Origin: Zoroaster sp. YZ-2022
Taxonomy: Eukaryota; Echinodermata; Asteroidea; Forcipulatida; Zoroasteridae
DNA: 64,000 nt
Direction of reading: 5' to 3'
NCBI GenBank assembly: GCA_029582265.1
Contig: CM055823.1
Coordinates: 10,204,821-10,268,820 of the forward strand
Both the position numbers and the translations under genes were made by a program. The notes under the pieces are model-generated. The model saw only the letters and a program-made list of their open reading frames with translations. It was not told the DNA's origin and searched no databases. Shown piece after piece: positions 45,801 to 56,135 of the stretch (positions are counted from its first letter, which is position 1; the number at the start of each line of letters is the position of its first letter).

Positions 45801-46033
45801 ACTTATCGCAAGGATATCAAAGGACATTGGCAACAACTGGAAGTTACTAGCTGCCGAATTGGATTTCGAAGAACCAGACATTCAAACATTCGTAGCAGAT
45901 GCCCCACTTAATCAAGTAGAACAGACACGAACAATGCTCAGTGAATGGGTCAGAAGAAATGCCGAGAGAGGTGATCGTGTTGCTGTGTTGATATCAGCTT
46001 TGAAAACCATTGGTCTAAATGATGTGGCATTGA
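42818..46033 (+). CDS. CIDE-N and Death domain protein, exons 1-5 of a larger gene
   Basis: Coding exons with good splice sites: 42819-42912 (ATG start after acceptor CTAATACACAG), 43113-43244, 43944-44042, 44763-44855 and 45773-46033. Every junction is phase 1. The joined product has a CIDE-N domain in the first two exons, an acidic linker (DDVDRDFDDDISN), a Pro/Gln linker (DIPETSQPHYDSPGQ) and a Death domain. No frame damage is seen. No stop closes exon 5, which ends in a GTGAGT donor, so further exons must follow; downstream phase-1 exons lead to NACHT and LRR sequence. CIDE-N domains form filaments through opposite charged faces, and Death domains also self-assemble, so a signalling role in cell death or immunity is likely. 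Confidence 0.8.
42834..43232 (+). other. CIDE-N domain (over two exons)
   Basis: The sequence reads YKIWTLDGKKKKIVAGKDL EDLK, then GLKMGIEPGFKLQL and DETDVDDDIALGMVSHGDVL YVV. It matches the CIDE-N plan known from DFF40, DFF45 and CIDE proteins: a first strand with a basic patch, the SLEDL-like helix start, the VxLxLxDGTxVDDD acidic loop and a final strand. Both charged faces are present (KKKK and DVDDD), which in the family allow head-to-tail contacts. The intron falls within the first helix. Confidence 0.8.
44905..45025 (+). repeat. Duplicated intron segment, copy 1 (partner 50085-50205)
   Basis: ACAGATCCATGTCATTTG, GGTGGAACACACATCACGTG and TTTGGCCATTGCGTCTTCAC recur at 50085-50205. With the duplicated linker exon (44763 and 48846) this marks an old tandem duplication of exon plus intron. 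Confidence 0.85.
45150..45305 (+). mobile_element. MITE family 2, truncated copy
   Basis: GGAGTGCTAGTTTTAGATTA at the left and CCAATTCCATGCCCTGTTGA at the right; the left terminal CAACAGGGCATG is missing. It lies in the intron before the Death exon. Confidence 0.8.
45773..46033 (+). other. Death domain exon
   Basis: A 261-nt phase-1 exon encodes LIARISKDIGNNWKLLAAEL, DFEEPDIQTFVADAP, QTRTMLSEWVRRNAERGD and VLISALKTIGLNDVA. The W-x-LA-x-x-L of helix 2 and the ML-x-x-W of helix 5 are the usual Death-fold signatures. The domain is complete at about 85 residues. Confidence 0.85.
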
Positions 46034-47177
46034 GTGAGTATGGTTATATTTCCTTCTTGTTTTTAAAATGTTTTGAATTGTCAGTATGGCAATATTTATT
46101 TCCGCTAAATCGGTAATGCCAGTACACCAAAGGTTTTGCCAGTGACTGTTCTAACCAGCTCCACTTTTTTGATCAATGTATGTATCTGAAATATTCAATT
46201 TGAAGATGCAATAATGTTTTAAATTTTTGAATACTGACAAGCCCAACCATATTGTGAGTATGAAGCATGTGTTGAGTTTTGATTTGAACAAACTGTAAAT
46301 TAGGGATCAAGTTAGTTTGGAACAAATTCTTTAGGAATGAACATGGCTTTGGACAACTTGGTTTGCAACCAAGCTTAATTTGAAATCTTCTCTTTTTTTC
46401 TCTCAAACATAATTCGATGACAACTGGATCCGATCCCAGTGAATTGATGTGAGATTAATTATTTCAGTAAAAAAATTCTTACCAAATCCACTTACTTATA
46501 GTCTGTACCTGATGATAGTCATGCATGTAGCAAAAAACAATAAAGATGTGTGTGATCAGGCAGAAACTAGAGTGATTACAAATTGTAGGTACTTTTTGGT
46601 GGCAAATTTCTGTTTCAGTTTTACGAAGCCATTCACACGCTTAAATAATTTATATGCAATTTTGCAGAATTCTTTATTTTTCTTTGTCAAGAGTCAGGCT
46701 GTTCAAAACATCTTTAACTATCCTCACTACCGGTTATTTTCAGAACCTCACCAATTCTTCCAAGAAGAGATTATTACACATGGTGTTACCCATAAACCTA
46801 ATCTTCTAATATCCAAACCATCATGCAAAGCTTCAAATCAAATTTAACTTGTGGATGTATATCTATTTTGTTTTTACAGAAGTAACGTATCTCACAGGTT
46901 ATCAGCCAAGCCATTCTCAGAAAATGGGTCCAGAGTTGAGAGATCGTTCACAAGTTGCTGCTGACAATTGTAACCCAGCATTAAAAGCACACTACCAAAC
47001 GACAGGTAGCTATATGCTTTGAACATAAATCTTTGGGTGGCACATCAAACACATTTATGCCAAATCGCAATTGAAAAGTGTCCATATAAATATAGAACAC
47101 ACAAAGAACTACAGAAGTTGAGTATGAAAAGATATTTGAGGGCGGTCTCGTTCGTTGCCTGTGCCTGTGCCTTTTAA

Positions 47178-48590
47178 CCCTAAAGTGCCCAGCTTTTTGG
47201 GGTTTTTCGAAATTCAAATTTCGAATTGTGTTAGCAGTGCCATCATAGATTCTCAGGTTCCAACAATAGGCATTTCCTGAATCAGCAAGGATGTATCCTT
47301 TGATTCCATATTTTATCGGTTTCTGTGGATTGTAAACACGGAATGCGAGGCAACCTTTCCATTTCAACATTCCCTCATCGATGGAAATTTCCCCACCAGG
47401 TTGCAATTCCTTGAACTTCTGAACCGTGTAATCACAGGACGAACTTTGTAGAGTCTGTCTTCATCATTCTGAGGCCTAGCATCGTTGTCATTGCAATGTA
47501 GGAATTTCATGATCAACTGGAACTTGTTCCTTGACATCTTAGAGCCGAAGAAAGGGGTGCTCAGTAATTCATCAGTTGACCAGAAATACTTCATGTCCGG
47601 TTTGTGCACAATCCCAGTCAAGATGACAAGGCCTAGGAAGACCTTGATGTCCGGCATTGTTATATCTTTCCATCTCCTAGCCCTGGCATGAGGGGAGAGC
47701 ACTGGGTTAGCAGCAAAGAACTGCTGAGCATAGAGGTTAGTTTGGTCAAGGATTATCATCCATGTTTGCTGCAGCCCCCTGAAGGCCAGGATTACCCCCA
47801 AAAGGGTTCACAACTGGTTGCCGAATAGCTGGACCCCAGTTAGCATCGTCAGCAGGTTGTCTTTGGTTGGCTGGTTGTGCCCTTGGGCGACCTCTAGCAC
47901 GACCCCTAGCCCTAATCCTGGCCCGACCTCTACCATTACCACAGCCCCTTGGAGCAGGAGGGGTTGGAACTACGATCACTGTCAGGACTACTTGGCCCCT
48001 AAGCACTACCGTCGCTAGAAGAAGGCGAAATATCATGTGCACGATATTGTCCTCTACCCCGTCTTCCCCTCTGACGTATTCCTCCTCCCCTCTAACGTAT
48101 TCGTCTCCGACCCCTGGACCTTTGGACAGGGGGTGTGACAGGCCTATCATAATAGAACTCTCATTATCGCACTGCACATAACTACATGTAGGCATATCAT
48201 TATCACTAGTCTCCTCTTCAATATCCCCCCTTCATCTTCTGACTCACCATCCTAGTCTGATGATAGTTCCACATCTGAATCCGAAAACAAATCCCTTTCA
48301 CTGTCTGAATCGGCAAAATAATCACAAACATCTTCTGGAGTAAAGCGTGCGCGTTTACTGGGGGCCGCCATTTTTCCTAGAACATCTCAGAAACCGAAGC
48401 GCCCTCTCGCAAGAACACGAATAACTAAATAAAGAAAAGGCCGTACATGTCCAGAATGGTATCAAACGAAAGAGCGATAGCGCCCTCTTCCGACAGCCTT
48501 AATATTATGGGTCATACATGATGTACGATTGGTGGCATTTTTGGAGTACAAACAATAGATCGTACATGTACGACATTGGCATTGAAAGAG
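47178..48590 (-). mobile_element. piggyBac-type transposon, internally deleted
   Basis: TTAA flanks both sides (47174-47177 and 48591-48594). The ends are CCCTAAAGTGCCCAG and, inverted, CTCTTTCAATGCCAATG, which look alike in the piggyBac manner. Another TTAA insertion target is visible unoccupied in the paralogous exon at 58165-58168. Confidence 0.85.
47182..48371 (-). pseudogene. piggyBac transposase, N-terminal half only
   Basis: It starts MAAPSKRARFTPEDVCDYF with the acidic N-terminus typical of the family, then an Arg/Pro/Gly-rich region near 47830-47990. After frameshifts near 48250 and 47780 come YAQQFFAANPVLSPHARAR, DIKVFLGLVILTGIVHKP, DELLSTPFFGSKMSRNKF and, after another shift near 47400, ISIDEGMLKWKGCLAFRVY with the catalytic Asp of the DDE_Tnp_1_7 fold. 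The product breaks off after YCWNLRIYDG, where the second and third catalytic parts should follow, so at least half of the catalytic domain is deleted. Confidence 0.85.
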
Positions 48591-48845
48591 TTAAGTGCCT
48601 TATTTCCTGTGGCAAAGGTGGTGTAGGGAAGATTGTCCGTGACTGGCCTGTTGGTTCTATTGGTGTTATTTTAACACCACAATTTTGCAGTAGGACTAGG
48701 GCTATACACTGGTGTTCATATTTGCCCAAAATGAATACCATGAAAGAATAAAGTGGACATCATCAGTGTTATTTTAACACTACACGTACGGCTATGGCAA
48801 TAACTGTATCCTAATAATTGGTATATTATCCATCTACCTTTGCAG

Positions 48846-48920
48846 ATCTTCCCATAACATCTCAGCCCCAGTCAGTCATGCAGGATCATGTTGTGCGTTT
48901 TAAACAGGATATATCATCAG
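48846..48920 (+). CDS. Linker exon, duplicate of exon 4
   Basis: A 75-nt phase-1 exon between acceptor CCTTTGCAG and donor GTAAAG encodes DLPITSQPQSVMQDHVVRF and KQDISS. DIPETSQP of the exon at 44763 and GTTTGATAATC in the following intron show a common origin. It has no domain and would lengthen the linker after the Death domain. Confidence 0.55.
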
Positions 48921-49099
48921 GTAAAGTTTTGAAATGTTTGTTTGATAATCATCGTGAAGATGTATCCAGCTGTGGTTTATATCATGCATTGCATATGATT
49001 GCCAACGTCTTTCTATGTACTTCAGAAAAATATTGGCATCGATTGTTAATTAGAAATGTGTGTGTGAGGGGGGGGACACATATGGAATCAGTGACGGAT

Positions 49100-50084
49100 C
49101 CAGGATTTGGCTAACATGGGGGTGGGAAACCCAGTTCGCACAGTCTCAACCCCTTCTAGGCAAAATATTTGTGGCAAAACAAATCACGAGTTAGAAAATT
49201 GATTTTTGTTTCTTGCATTAACAAATAAATGACATATGAAAACAATATTAATACATTTCAAGCTCAAAACCAGAAAAGTCTTTTGGGAGGCCATTCCCTC
49301 TTCCCCCCCCCCCCAAGGATCTGCCCTAGTCCATCCCTCTGCATGAGTGATCTGTGGCATAAATGTTTGATTCTCACTCTATGGATTTGAGATTTTATTA
49401 AACTGAGAAATATACACAATTAAAAAAGCAATGTGAATCAATTGTGGTGAATGCACTAATTTTTTATTAAAACAGCTGTATTTCTATTTCAGTATTAATG
49501 AATGGTACTAATTATTAATAATAATAATAATGTGTGGACTTATATAGCGCACGTATCCACCAACTGAGTGGTGCTCAAGGTGCATTATATTATTACCTCT
49601 GCTCATAAGGCTCATAAATCATTCCTGAAACCATCTCAGCTCCCTGGGGAGTATACAGCTCAATTGCTGCCATTACAGCGCATATAGGGCTAATCAACCA
49701 ACTCTGCCCTCACCCATTTTAACTCCTGGGTGGAGAGAAGCAATTATGGTAAAGTGTCTTGCTCAAGGACACAAGCGCCACGGTCACGGCTGGGATTCAA
49801 ACCCACATTCTGACGACTCAGCCATCAGAACACAAATCCGATGCACTAAACCGCTCGACCATGGCACTCCAGTATTTCATAGTAATTTAGGTTAATAAGT
49901 GAAAAATATGTTTTGGAAATAGTATTCCCCCCCCTCCAGGATCTGCCCTAGTCCATCTCTCTGCATGAGTGATCCGTGGCATAAATGTTTGATTCTCACC
50001 TCTGGATTTGGGATTTTATTAAACTGAGAAATGTTTTGGAAATAGTACCAAACGTTACCAAAATATTTTGTATTATATAACACA
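49100..50084. repeat. Repeat-filled intron with a local duplication around a SINE
   Basis: GGATCTGCCCTAGTCCAT, GCATGAGTGATC and TTTATTAAACTGAGAAAT occur at 49312-49410 and again at 49929-50030, on both sides of the minus-strand SINE at 49516. A relative is at 44290-44360. Confidence 0.7.
49516..49872 (-). mobile_element. tRNA-derived SINE, minus strand
   Basis: (TAA)n tail at 49516-49530, then GCGCACGTATCCACCAAC and the body GTATACAGCTCAATTGCTG. The head is diverged: B box GGGATTCAAACCC and A box ACCGCTCGACCATGGCAC. Confidence 0.88.
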
Positions 50085-50205
50085 CACACAGATCCATGTC
50101 ATTTGTTTGGTGGAACACACATCACGTGTCATCCACACGTTTGGCCATTGTGTCTTCACTCTAAAAGATTGTAAGATAGTACAATGAAGAGTATTTCATA
50201 TACAA
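50085..50205 (+). repeat. Duplicated intron segment, copy 2
   Basis: Partner of 44905-45025; differs by point changes and a few indels. Confidence 0.85.
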
Positions 50206-50285
50206 ATCATCCTAATGGAATAGTTCCAGTGTCTTTACTATTGTGACGTATAGTCAGGTTCCGATTTGTACTCGTATATAACTGT

Positions 50286-50618
50286 CACTATGAATAACTT
50301 TACCCTGAAAATTCCCTGAAAATCTGTTTTACCATGAAATTAATAGTTCACGACAATTTCATGACTACACAACACCGTGAAATTGCCATGAAATACTCTT
50401 GGAATTCCTACGCTGTGAAAATGCTGTGAATTTCTAGTGACAGTTTTGGGGCAGCTCATTAATTTTCGAGAGCACCCTGAATTTGCTGTGAAATCACCGT
50501 GGACATTATTGCCAATAAGAGGAAGAGACACTGAAATTGCAGTGAAATTAGGGTGAACTGTTATTTCAAGGCAAAACGGATTTTCAGGGTATTTGCAAGG
50601 TGAAGTTGTTCATAGTGT
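50286..50618. mobile_element. 333-bp MITE with long inverted ends
   Basis: CACTATGAATAACTTTACCC and, inverted, GGTGAAGTTGTTCATAGTG are the ends, continuing through CCCTGAAAATCTGTTTTACC and GGCAAAACGGATTTTCAGGG. The interior repeats GTGAAAT and its complement many times. Confidence 0.8.
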
Positions 50619-50628
50619 GTATTGATAT

Positions 50629-51945
50629 TCATTTAAGTATAGCCCTAATGCATTTAAGTATAGCCCTAATGCATCTAAGTATAGCCCTATAATGCATCTA
50701 AGTATAGCCCTAATGCATCTAAGTATAGCCCTAATGCATCTAATGGAGTGTCGTGGCCGAGCGGTCTAGCGCACCTAACTCATCAAGTTCTGGTGTTGCC
50801 AGCAGCAGGGTGTGGGTTCGAGCCCCGGTCGTGACACTTGTGTCCTTGAGCAAGGTACTTAACCATAATTGCTTCGTCCTTCGGATGGGACGTAAAGCTG
50901 TAGGTCCCGTGTGTTGTATAATGCACGTAAAGTGGATTGTCGTGGCCGAGCGGTCTAGCGCACCAAACTCAAGTTCTGGTGTTGCCAGCAGCAGAGGGTT
51001 CGAGCTCCGGCCGTGACACCTGTGTCCTTGAGCAAGACACTTAACCATAATTGCTTCTCTCCACCCAGGGGTTAAATGGGTACCTGTGAAGGCAGAATTG
51101 GTTTGCTCTATATGCGCTAGAAATGGCAGCAATTGAGCTGTATACTCCCCAGGGAGCTGAGATGGTTTCAGGAATGATTTATGAGCCTTATGAGCCTTAT
51201 GAGCAGGGATAATAATATAATGCGCCTTGAGCGCCACTTAGTTGGTGGATACGTGCGCTATATAAATCTATACATTATTATTATTATTATTATCTAAGTA
51301 TAGCCCTAATGCATCTAAGTATAGCCCTAATGCATCTAAGTATAGCCCTAATGCATCTAAGTATAGCCCTAATGCATCTAAGTATAGCTCTAATGCATCT
51401 AAGTATAGCCCTAATGCATCTAAGTATAGCCCTAATGCATCTAAGTATAGCCCTAATGCATCTAAGTATAGCCCTAATGCATCTATTAGTATAGCCCTAA
51501 TGCATCTAAGTATAGCCCTAATGCATCTATTAGTATAGCCCTAATGCATCTAAGTATAGCCCTAATGCATCTAAGTATAGCCCTAATGCATCTAAGTATA
51601 GCCCTAATGCATCTAAGTATAGCCCTAATTATGCATCTAAGTATAGCTCTAATGCATCTAAGTATAGCCCTAATGCATCTAAGTATAGCCCTAATGCATC
51701 CAAGTATAGCCCTAATGCATCTAAGTATAGCCCTAATGCATCTATTAGTATAGCCCTAATGCATCTAAGTATAGCCCTAATGCATCTATTAGTATAGCCC
51801 TAATGCATCTAAGTATAGCCCTAATGCATCTATTAGTATAGCCCTAATGCATCTAAGTATAGCCCTAATGCATTTAAGTATAGCCCTAATGCATTTAAGT
51901 ATTGCCCTAATGCATCTAAGTATAGCCCTAATGCATTTTTCCTGT
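50629..51945. repeat. 21-bp minisatellite interrupted by a SINE
   Basis: The unit is CTAAGTATAGCCCTAATGCAT. Copies run 50629-50744 and 51294-51945, with the SINE at 50745-51293 between. Some units have an extra TTAG (CTATTAGTATAG). Long MHLSIAL-type frames are artefacts. Confidence 0.97.
50745..51293 (+). mobile_element. tRNA-derived SINE, two-headed, inside the minisatellite
   Basis: Same two-head structure as 13186-13728 with near-identical sequence: heads at about 50750 and 50938, tail (ATT)n at 51275-51293. The high identity of the two copies and the clean interruption of the array point to a recent insertion. Confidence 0.93.
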
Positions 51946-51954
51946 TCTTTTAAG

Positions 51955-52038
51955 TTAATATCCACGGTCCTGTCAGTTCACTAATTATTGGTGAAGGAAT
52001 AGGCACAACCATCGGCTGTCAGTCACAAACATTGAAAG
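51955..52038 (+). CDS. Short Gly/Ile-rich linker exon
   Basis: 84 nt, phase 1 at both ends, acceptor TTCTTTTAAG and donor GTAATT. It encodes VNIHGPVSSLIIGEGIG and TTIGCQSQTLK. The pattern of beta-branched residues with SLIIGEG and TTIG is reminiscent of short amyloid-forming motifs (RHIM-like) that occur beside NLR domains in some animals and fungi. This is only a resemblance. The donor is the first base of the minisatellite that follows. Confidence 0.45.
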
Positions 52039-54446
52039 GTAATTGGCAATGACAATTGGTTCAATAAAGGGAGTTTACACCATTGGTAATTACAATTGGT
52101 TCAATAAAGGGAGTTTACACCATTGGCAATTACAATTGGTTCAATAAAGAGAGTTTACACCATTGGTAATTACAATTGGTTCAATAAAGGGAGTTTACAC
52201 CATTGGCAATTACAATTGGTTCAATAAAGGGAGTTTACACCATTGGCAATTACAATTGGTTCAATAAAGGGAGTTTACACCATTGGCAATTACAATTGGT
52301 TCAATAAAGGAGTTTACACCATTGGCAATTACAATTGGTTCAATAAAGGGAGTTTACACCATTGGCAATTACAATTGGTTCAATAAAGGAGTTTACACCA
52401 TTGGTAATTACAATTGGTTCAATAAAGGAGTTTACACCATTGGCAATTACAATTGGTTCAATAAAGGGAGTTTACACCATTGGCAATTACAATTGGTTCA
52501 ATAAAGGAAGTTTACACCATTGGCAATTACAATTGGTTCAATAAAGGGAGTTTACACCATTGGCAATTACAATTGGTTCAATAAAGGAGTTTACACCATT
52601 GGCAATTACAATTGGTTCAATAAAGAGAGTTTACACCATTGGCAATTACAATTGGTTCAATAAAGAGAGTTTACACCATTGGCAATTACAATTGGTTCAA
52701 TAAAGAGAGTTTACACCATTGGCAATTACAATTGGTTCAATAAAGAAAGTTTACACCATTGGCAATTACAATTGGTTCAATAAAGAGAGTTTACACCATT
52801 GGCAATTACAATTGGTTCAATAAAGAGAGTTTACACCATTGGCAATTACAATTGGTTCAATAAAGGGAGTTTACACCATTGGCAATTACAATTGGTTCAA
52901 TAAAGGGAGTTTACACCATTGGCAATTACAATTGGTTCAATAAAGGGAGTTTACACCATTGGCAATTACAATTGGTTCAATAAAGGGAGTTTACACCATT
53001 GGCAATTACAATTGGTTCAATAAAGGAGTTTACACCATTGGCAATTACAATTGGTTCAATAAAGTGAGTTTACACCATTGGCAATTACAATTGTTTCAAT
53101 AAAGTGAGTTTACACCATTGGCAATTACAATTGGTTCAATAAAGGGAGTTTACACCATTGGCAATTACAATTGGTTCAATAAAGGGAGTTTACACCATTG
53201 GCAATTACAATTGGTTCAATAAAGGAGTTTACACCATTGGCAATTACAATTGGTTGAATAAAGGAGTTTACACCATTGGCAATTACAATTGGTTCAATAA
53301 AGGGAGTTTACACCATTGGCAATTACAATTGGTTCAATAAAGGGAGTTTACACCATTGGCAATTACAATTGGTTCAATAAAGGGAGTTTACACCATTGGC
53401 AATTACAATTGGTTCAATAAAGAGAGTTTACACCATTGGCAATTACAATTGGTTCAATAAAGAGAGTTTACACCATTGGTAATTACAATTGGTTCAATAA
53501 AGGGAGTTTACACCATTGGTAATTACAATTGGTTCAATAAAGAGAGTTTACACCATTGGCAATTACAATTGGTTCAATAAAGGGAGTTTACACCATTGGC
53601 AATTACAATTGGTTCAATAAAGGGAGTTTACACCATTGGCAATTACAATTGGTTCAATAAAGGGAGTTTACACCATTGGCAATTACAATTGGTTCAATAA
53701 AGAGAGTTTACACCATTGGCAATTACAATTGGTTCAATAAAGGGAGTTTACACCATTGGCAATTACAATTGGTTCAATAAAGGGAGTTTACACCATTGGC
53801 AATTACAATTGGTTCAATAAAGGGAGTTTACACCATTGGCAATTACAATTGGTTCAATAAATGGAGTTTACACCATTGGCAATTACAATTGGTTCAATAA
53901 AGGGAGTTTACACCATTGGCAATTACAATTGGTTCAATAAAGGGAGTTTACACCATTGGCAATTACAATTGGTTCAATAAAGGGAGTTTACACCATTGGC
54001 AATTACAATTGGTTCAATAAAGAGAGTTTACACCATTGGCAATTACAATTGGTTCAATAAAGAGAGTTTACACCATTGGTAATTACAATTGGTTCAATAA
54101 AGGGAGTTTACACCATTGGTAATTACAATTGGTTCAATAAAGAGAGTTTACACCATTGGTAATTACAATTGGTTCAATAAAGGGAGTTTACACCATTGGT
54201 AATTACAATTGGTTCAATAAAGGGAGTTTACACCATTGGTAATTACAATTGGTTCAATAAAGAGAGTTTACACCATTGGTAATTACAATTGGTTCAATAA
54301 AGAGAGTTTACACCATTGGTAATTACAATTGGTTCAATAAAGAGAGTTTACACCATTGGTAATTACAATTGGTTCAATAAAGGGAGTTTACACCATTGGC
54401 AATTACAATTTGTTCAATAAAGAGAGTTTACACCATTGGTAATTAC
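52038..54446. repeat. 40-bp minisatellite, about 60 copies, starting at a splice donor
   Basis: The unit is GGTAATTACAATTGGTTCAA then TAAAGGGAGTTTACACCATT; most copies have GGCAATTAC in place of GGTAATTAC. The first, slightly diverged unit (GGTAATTGGCAATGACAATTGG) contains the donor of the exon at 51955-52038. The homologous intron start at 56136 (GTAATGGTAATGACAATTTG) is single-copy, so the array grew from the 5' splice site region. Frames such as MAITIGSIK are artefacts. Confidence 0.97.
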
Positions 54447-55643
54447 CTGATTAAAAATAATTACTGAATTAAAATCAAAATCTTACTTGATGTGAAGTTG
54501 GCGATGGTACCAAACACCATGAGAAATGTTTCCATCTGACATGCTTTAATGTTTAAAAATAACTTGAAATGTGTTACAAAATTTGAAAGTGATCACGGCC
54601 GTGATACTTTTTCCACATTAGAATGAATGCAGAGAAATCCAAATGCATTTGCACTATTTTCTCGTTCATGACTTAAGGAAATGTGTTGAAACTATACGAT
54701 GCATTTACAGTCATTTTACCAATATGGTGTACAATCTCTTTATGTGTTCCATTCCATATATGAACCCTGTTCATTTAATTAGTGTAAAATACACTGTTTC
54801 CCAAATCTCAATGTAAACTATTTAAAAATCAGTGAATACCATTGAGAAAGGTATCCACAAAAAGCAATCAGTTTCCCATTATGATTTATACTCGATGTAA
54901 AATGACGGTATCAAACATTTCTTTAAATCTTTCTGCCTGAGGTACTCTTGTATTTAACAAGAGTCAAATGTTATTCCCAAATTATAAACGTCTGAATTTC
55001 GTTGACAAACTGTATCAAAATTCAATAGAAGAATTAAAAGAAAATTCGCTGTAAACACAAGTGTAATTTTAATGGACATGTTTTTGCGTTTATTCTGCAA
55101 TACAACGACTAAAACTTGTCATGGTGTTTACCAAAACATGTTTGTGCATGTATAAATTTAGACACAGACACGTTTACAATTTAGGCACAAAAACATGTTT
55201 AAAACATGTTTATAGGAGGACAACACTTTTGAACATCACAAAAGGTGTAAATTTTACTTTTCCAGTATTTGTGTTTGCAGATTGTAATTTCTGAATGCAT
55301 TTTCACTGTTTTCTCATTAACAACACAGCAATGAGCTGAAACTTTCACATGACAATTGTTTTGTATATTATATCTTAATTGATATGGAGTGATACATAGC
55401 AGAATGAGTCTACTAATGGTATACTTTCCCTTCAATACTTCTAATAATTTAATCATTAAAAATGATAATGCTGTAATAATCCTGATACGAAAGTGATTTC
55501 CAATTGTCAGACCTTTTGGTGGCAAATGTAAAACAAATCATTTACTCAACCATCACGCATAGTGTATATCATTATCAAATGTTGCTATATTGTTTGTGGT
55601 CCTTTTTCTATTTTATTGATGTTTAATTATTTTGTTTTTACAG
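54447..55643. other. Intron, related to 56150-57440
   Basis: CCCTGTTCATTTAATTAGTG, GAGCTGAAACTTTC and TGATAATGCTGTAATAATCC have counterparts in the intron at 56180-56460 and 57410. No gene of its own. Confidence 0.6.
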
Positions 55644-55895
55644 AAACAAGTCCCGTCACAGATGATCAACCAAGTCATTCTCGGCAAATGGGTTCAGAGT
55701 TGAGAGATCGTTCACAAGTTGCCGCTGACAAATGTAATGCAGCATTGAAAGCACACTACACAACAGCAGGTAGCTATGTGAATATAAATCCTTGGGTGGA
55801 TAATGATCAGATGCACATTGACATTTATACAAAACTGCAGTTGGAAAAAGTGAAGGTGCATCGGTTCTTATGACACAGAGTGAGAAAGAGGTAAT
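55644..55895 (+). pseudogene. NACHT-leading exon, second copy, truncated
   Basis: After acceptor TTTGTTTTTACAG the frame gives ETSPVTDDQPSHSRQMGSEL, RDRSQVAADKCNAALKAHY, TTAGSYVNINPWVDNDQ and IDIYTKLQLEK. One A is missing in the run after TTGG compared with the copy at 57862 (GAAAAAGTG against GAAAAAAGTG), so the frame is lost and a stop follows at about 55872. Similarity ends near 55895 without a P-loop. Confidence 0.75.
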
Positions 55896-55952
55896 GAATA
55901 AGTAGATGTAGGCCTAATGTATTTGTTTTCTTTTCTGTCAATTTGTACATAG

Positions 55953-56135
55953 ATCCTCCTGGGGCAGGTCATCACCATACGTTGGTTCCATACGCAGGCA
56001 GTTTACAACAATCTCAGCAGTTAACATTACAGGCTAATGTGCAGACTTTGAATGTCAGTGGTTACGACATGCCAATGTTTATGGCTCCAGTAACACAACC
56101 AACTTTCCATATCCATCAGGCACAACCATCGATAG
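55953..56135 (+). CDS. Linker exon before the NACHT exon
   Basis: 183 nt, phase 1 at both ends, acceptor TTGTACATAG and donor GTAATG. It encodes DPPGAGHHHTLVPYAGSLQQ, SQQLTLQANVQTLNVSGYDM and a Gln/Pro-rich end. The end of this exon and the start of its intron are related to 51955-52038 (GGCACAACCATCG in both), so the two are probably paralogous cassettes. No known domain. Confidence 0.6.

Larger units (their letters stand above)
46880..48661 (+). pseudogene. NACHT-leading exon, first copy, split by a piggyBac insertion
   Basis: After acceptor TTTTTACAG (46871-46879), the exon reads TYLTGYQPSHSQKMGPEL, RDRSQVAADNCNPALKAHY, then meets an early stop after GSY because of a small insertion near 47015. 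Non-aligned-frame similarity to 57862-58140 continues to about 47147. A piggyBac element occupies 47178-48590. To its right, 48591-48661 resumes with the P-loop segment (GGTGGTGTAGGGAAG) of the intact copy at 58165-58240. The copy is dead through the stop, the insertion and loss of everything after the P-loop. Confidence 0.75.

Noticed and set aside
47867..48181. Plus-strand frame rich in Pro, Leu and Ala
   Set aside because: Antisense of the Arg/Gly-rich N-terminal part of the piggyBac transposase.
41529..48785. GGTGTTAT-TATAACACC palindromes at 41.5, 48.66 and 48.76 kb as regulatory operators
   Set aside because: They look like ends or centres of small dispersed repeats. There is no consistent position relative to a promoter.
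50629..54446. CRISPR-like regular arrays at 50.6-51.9 and 52.0-54.4 kb
   Set aside because: Units are contiguous and nearly identical with no unique spacers, no cas genes are present, and the DNA is eukaryotic. They are minisatellites.
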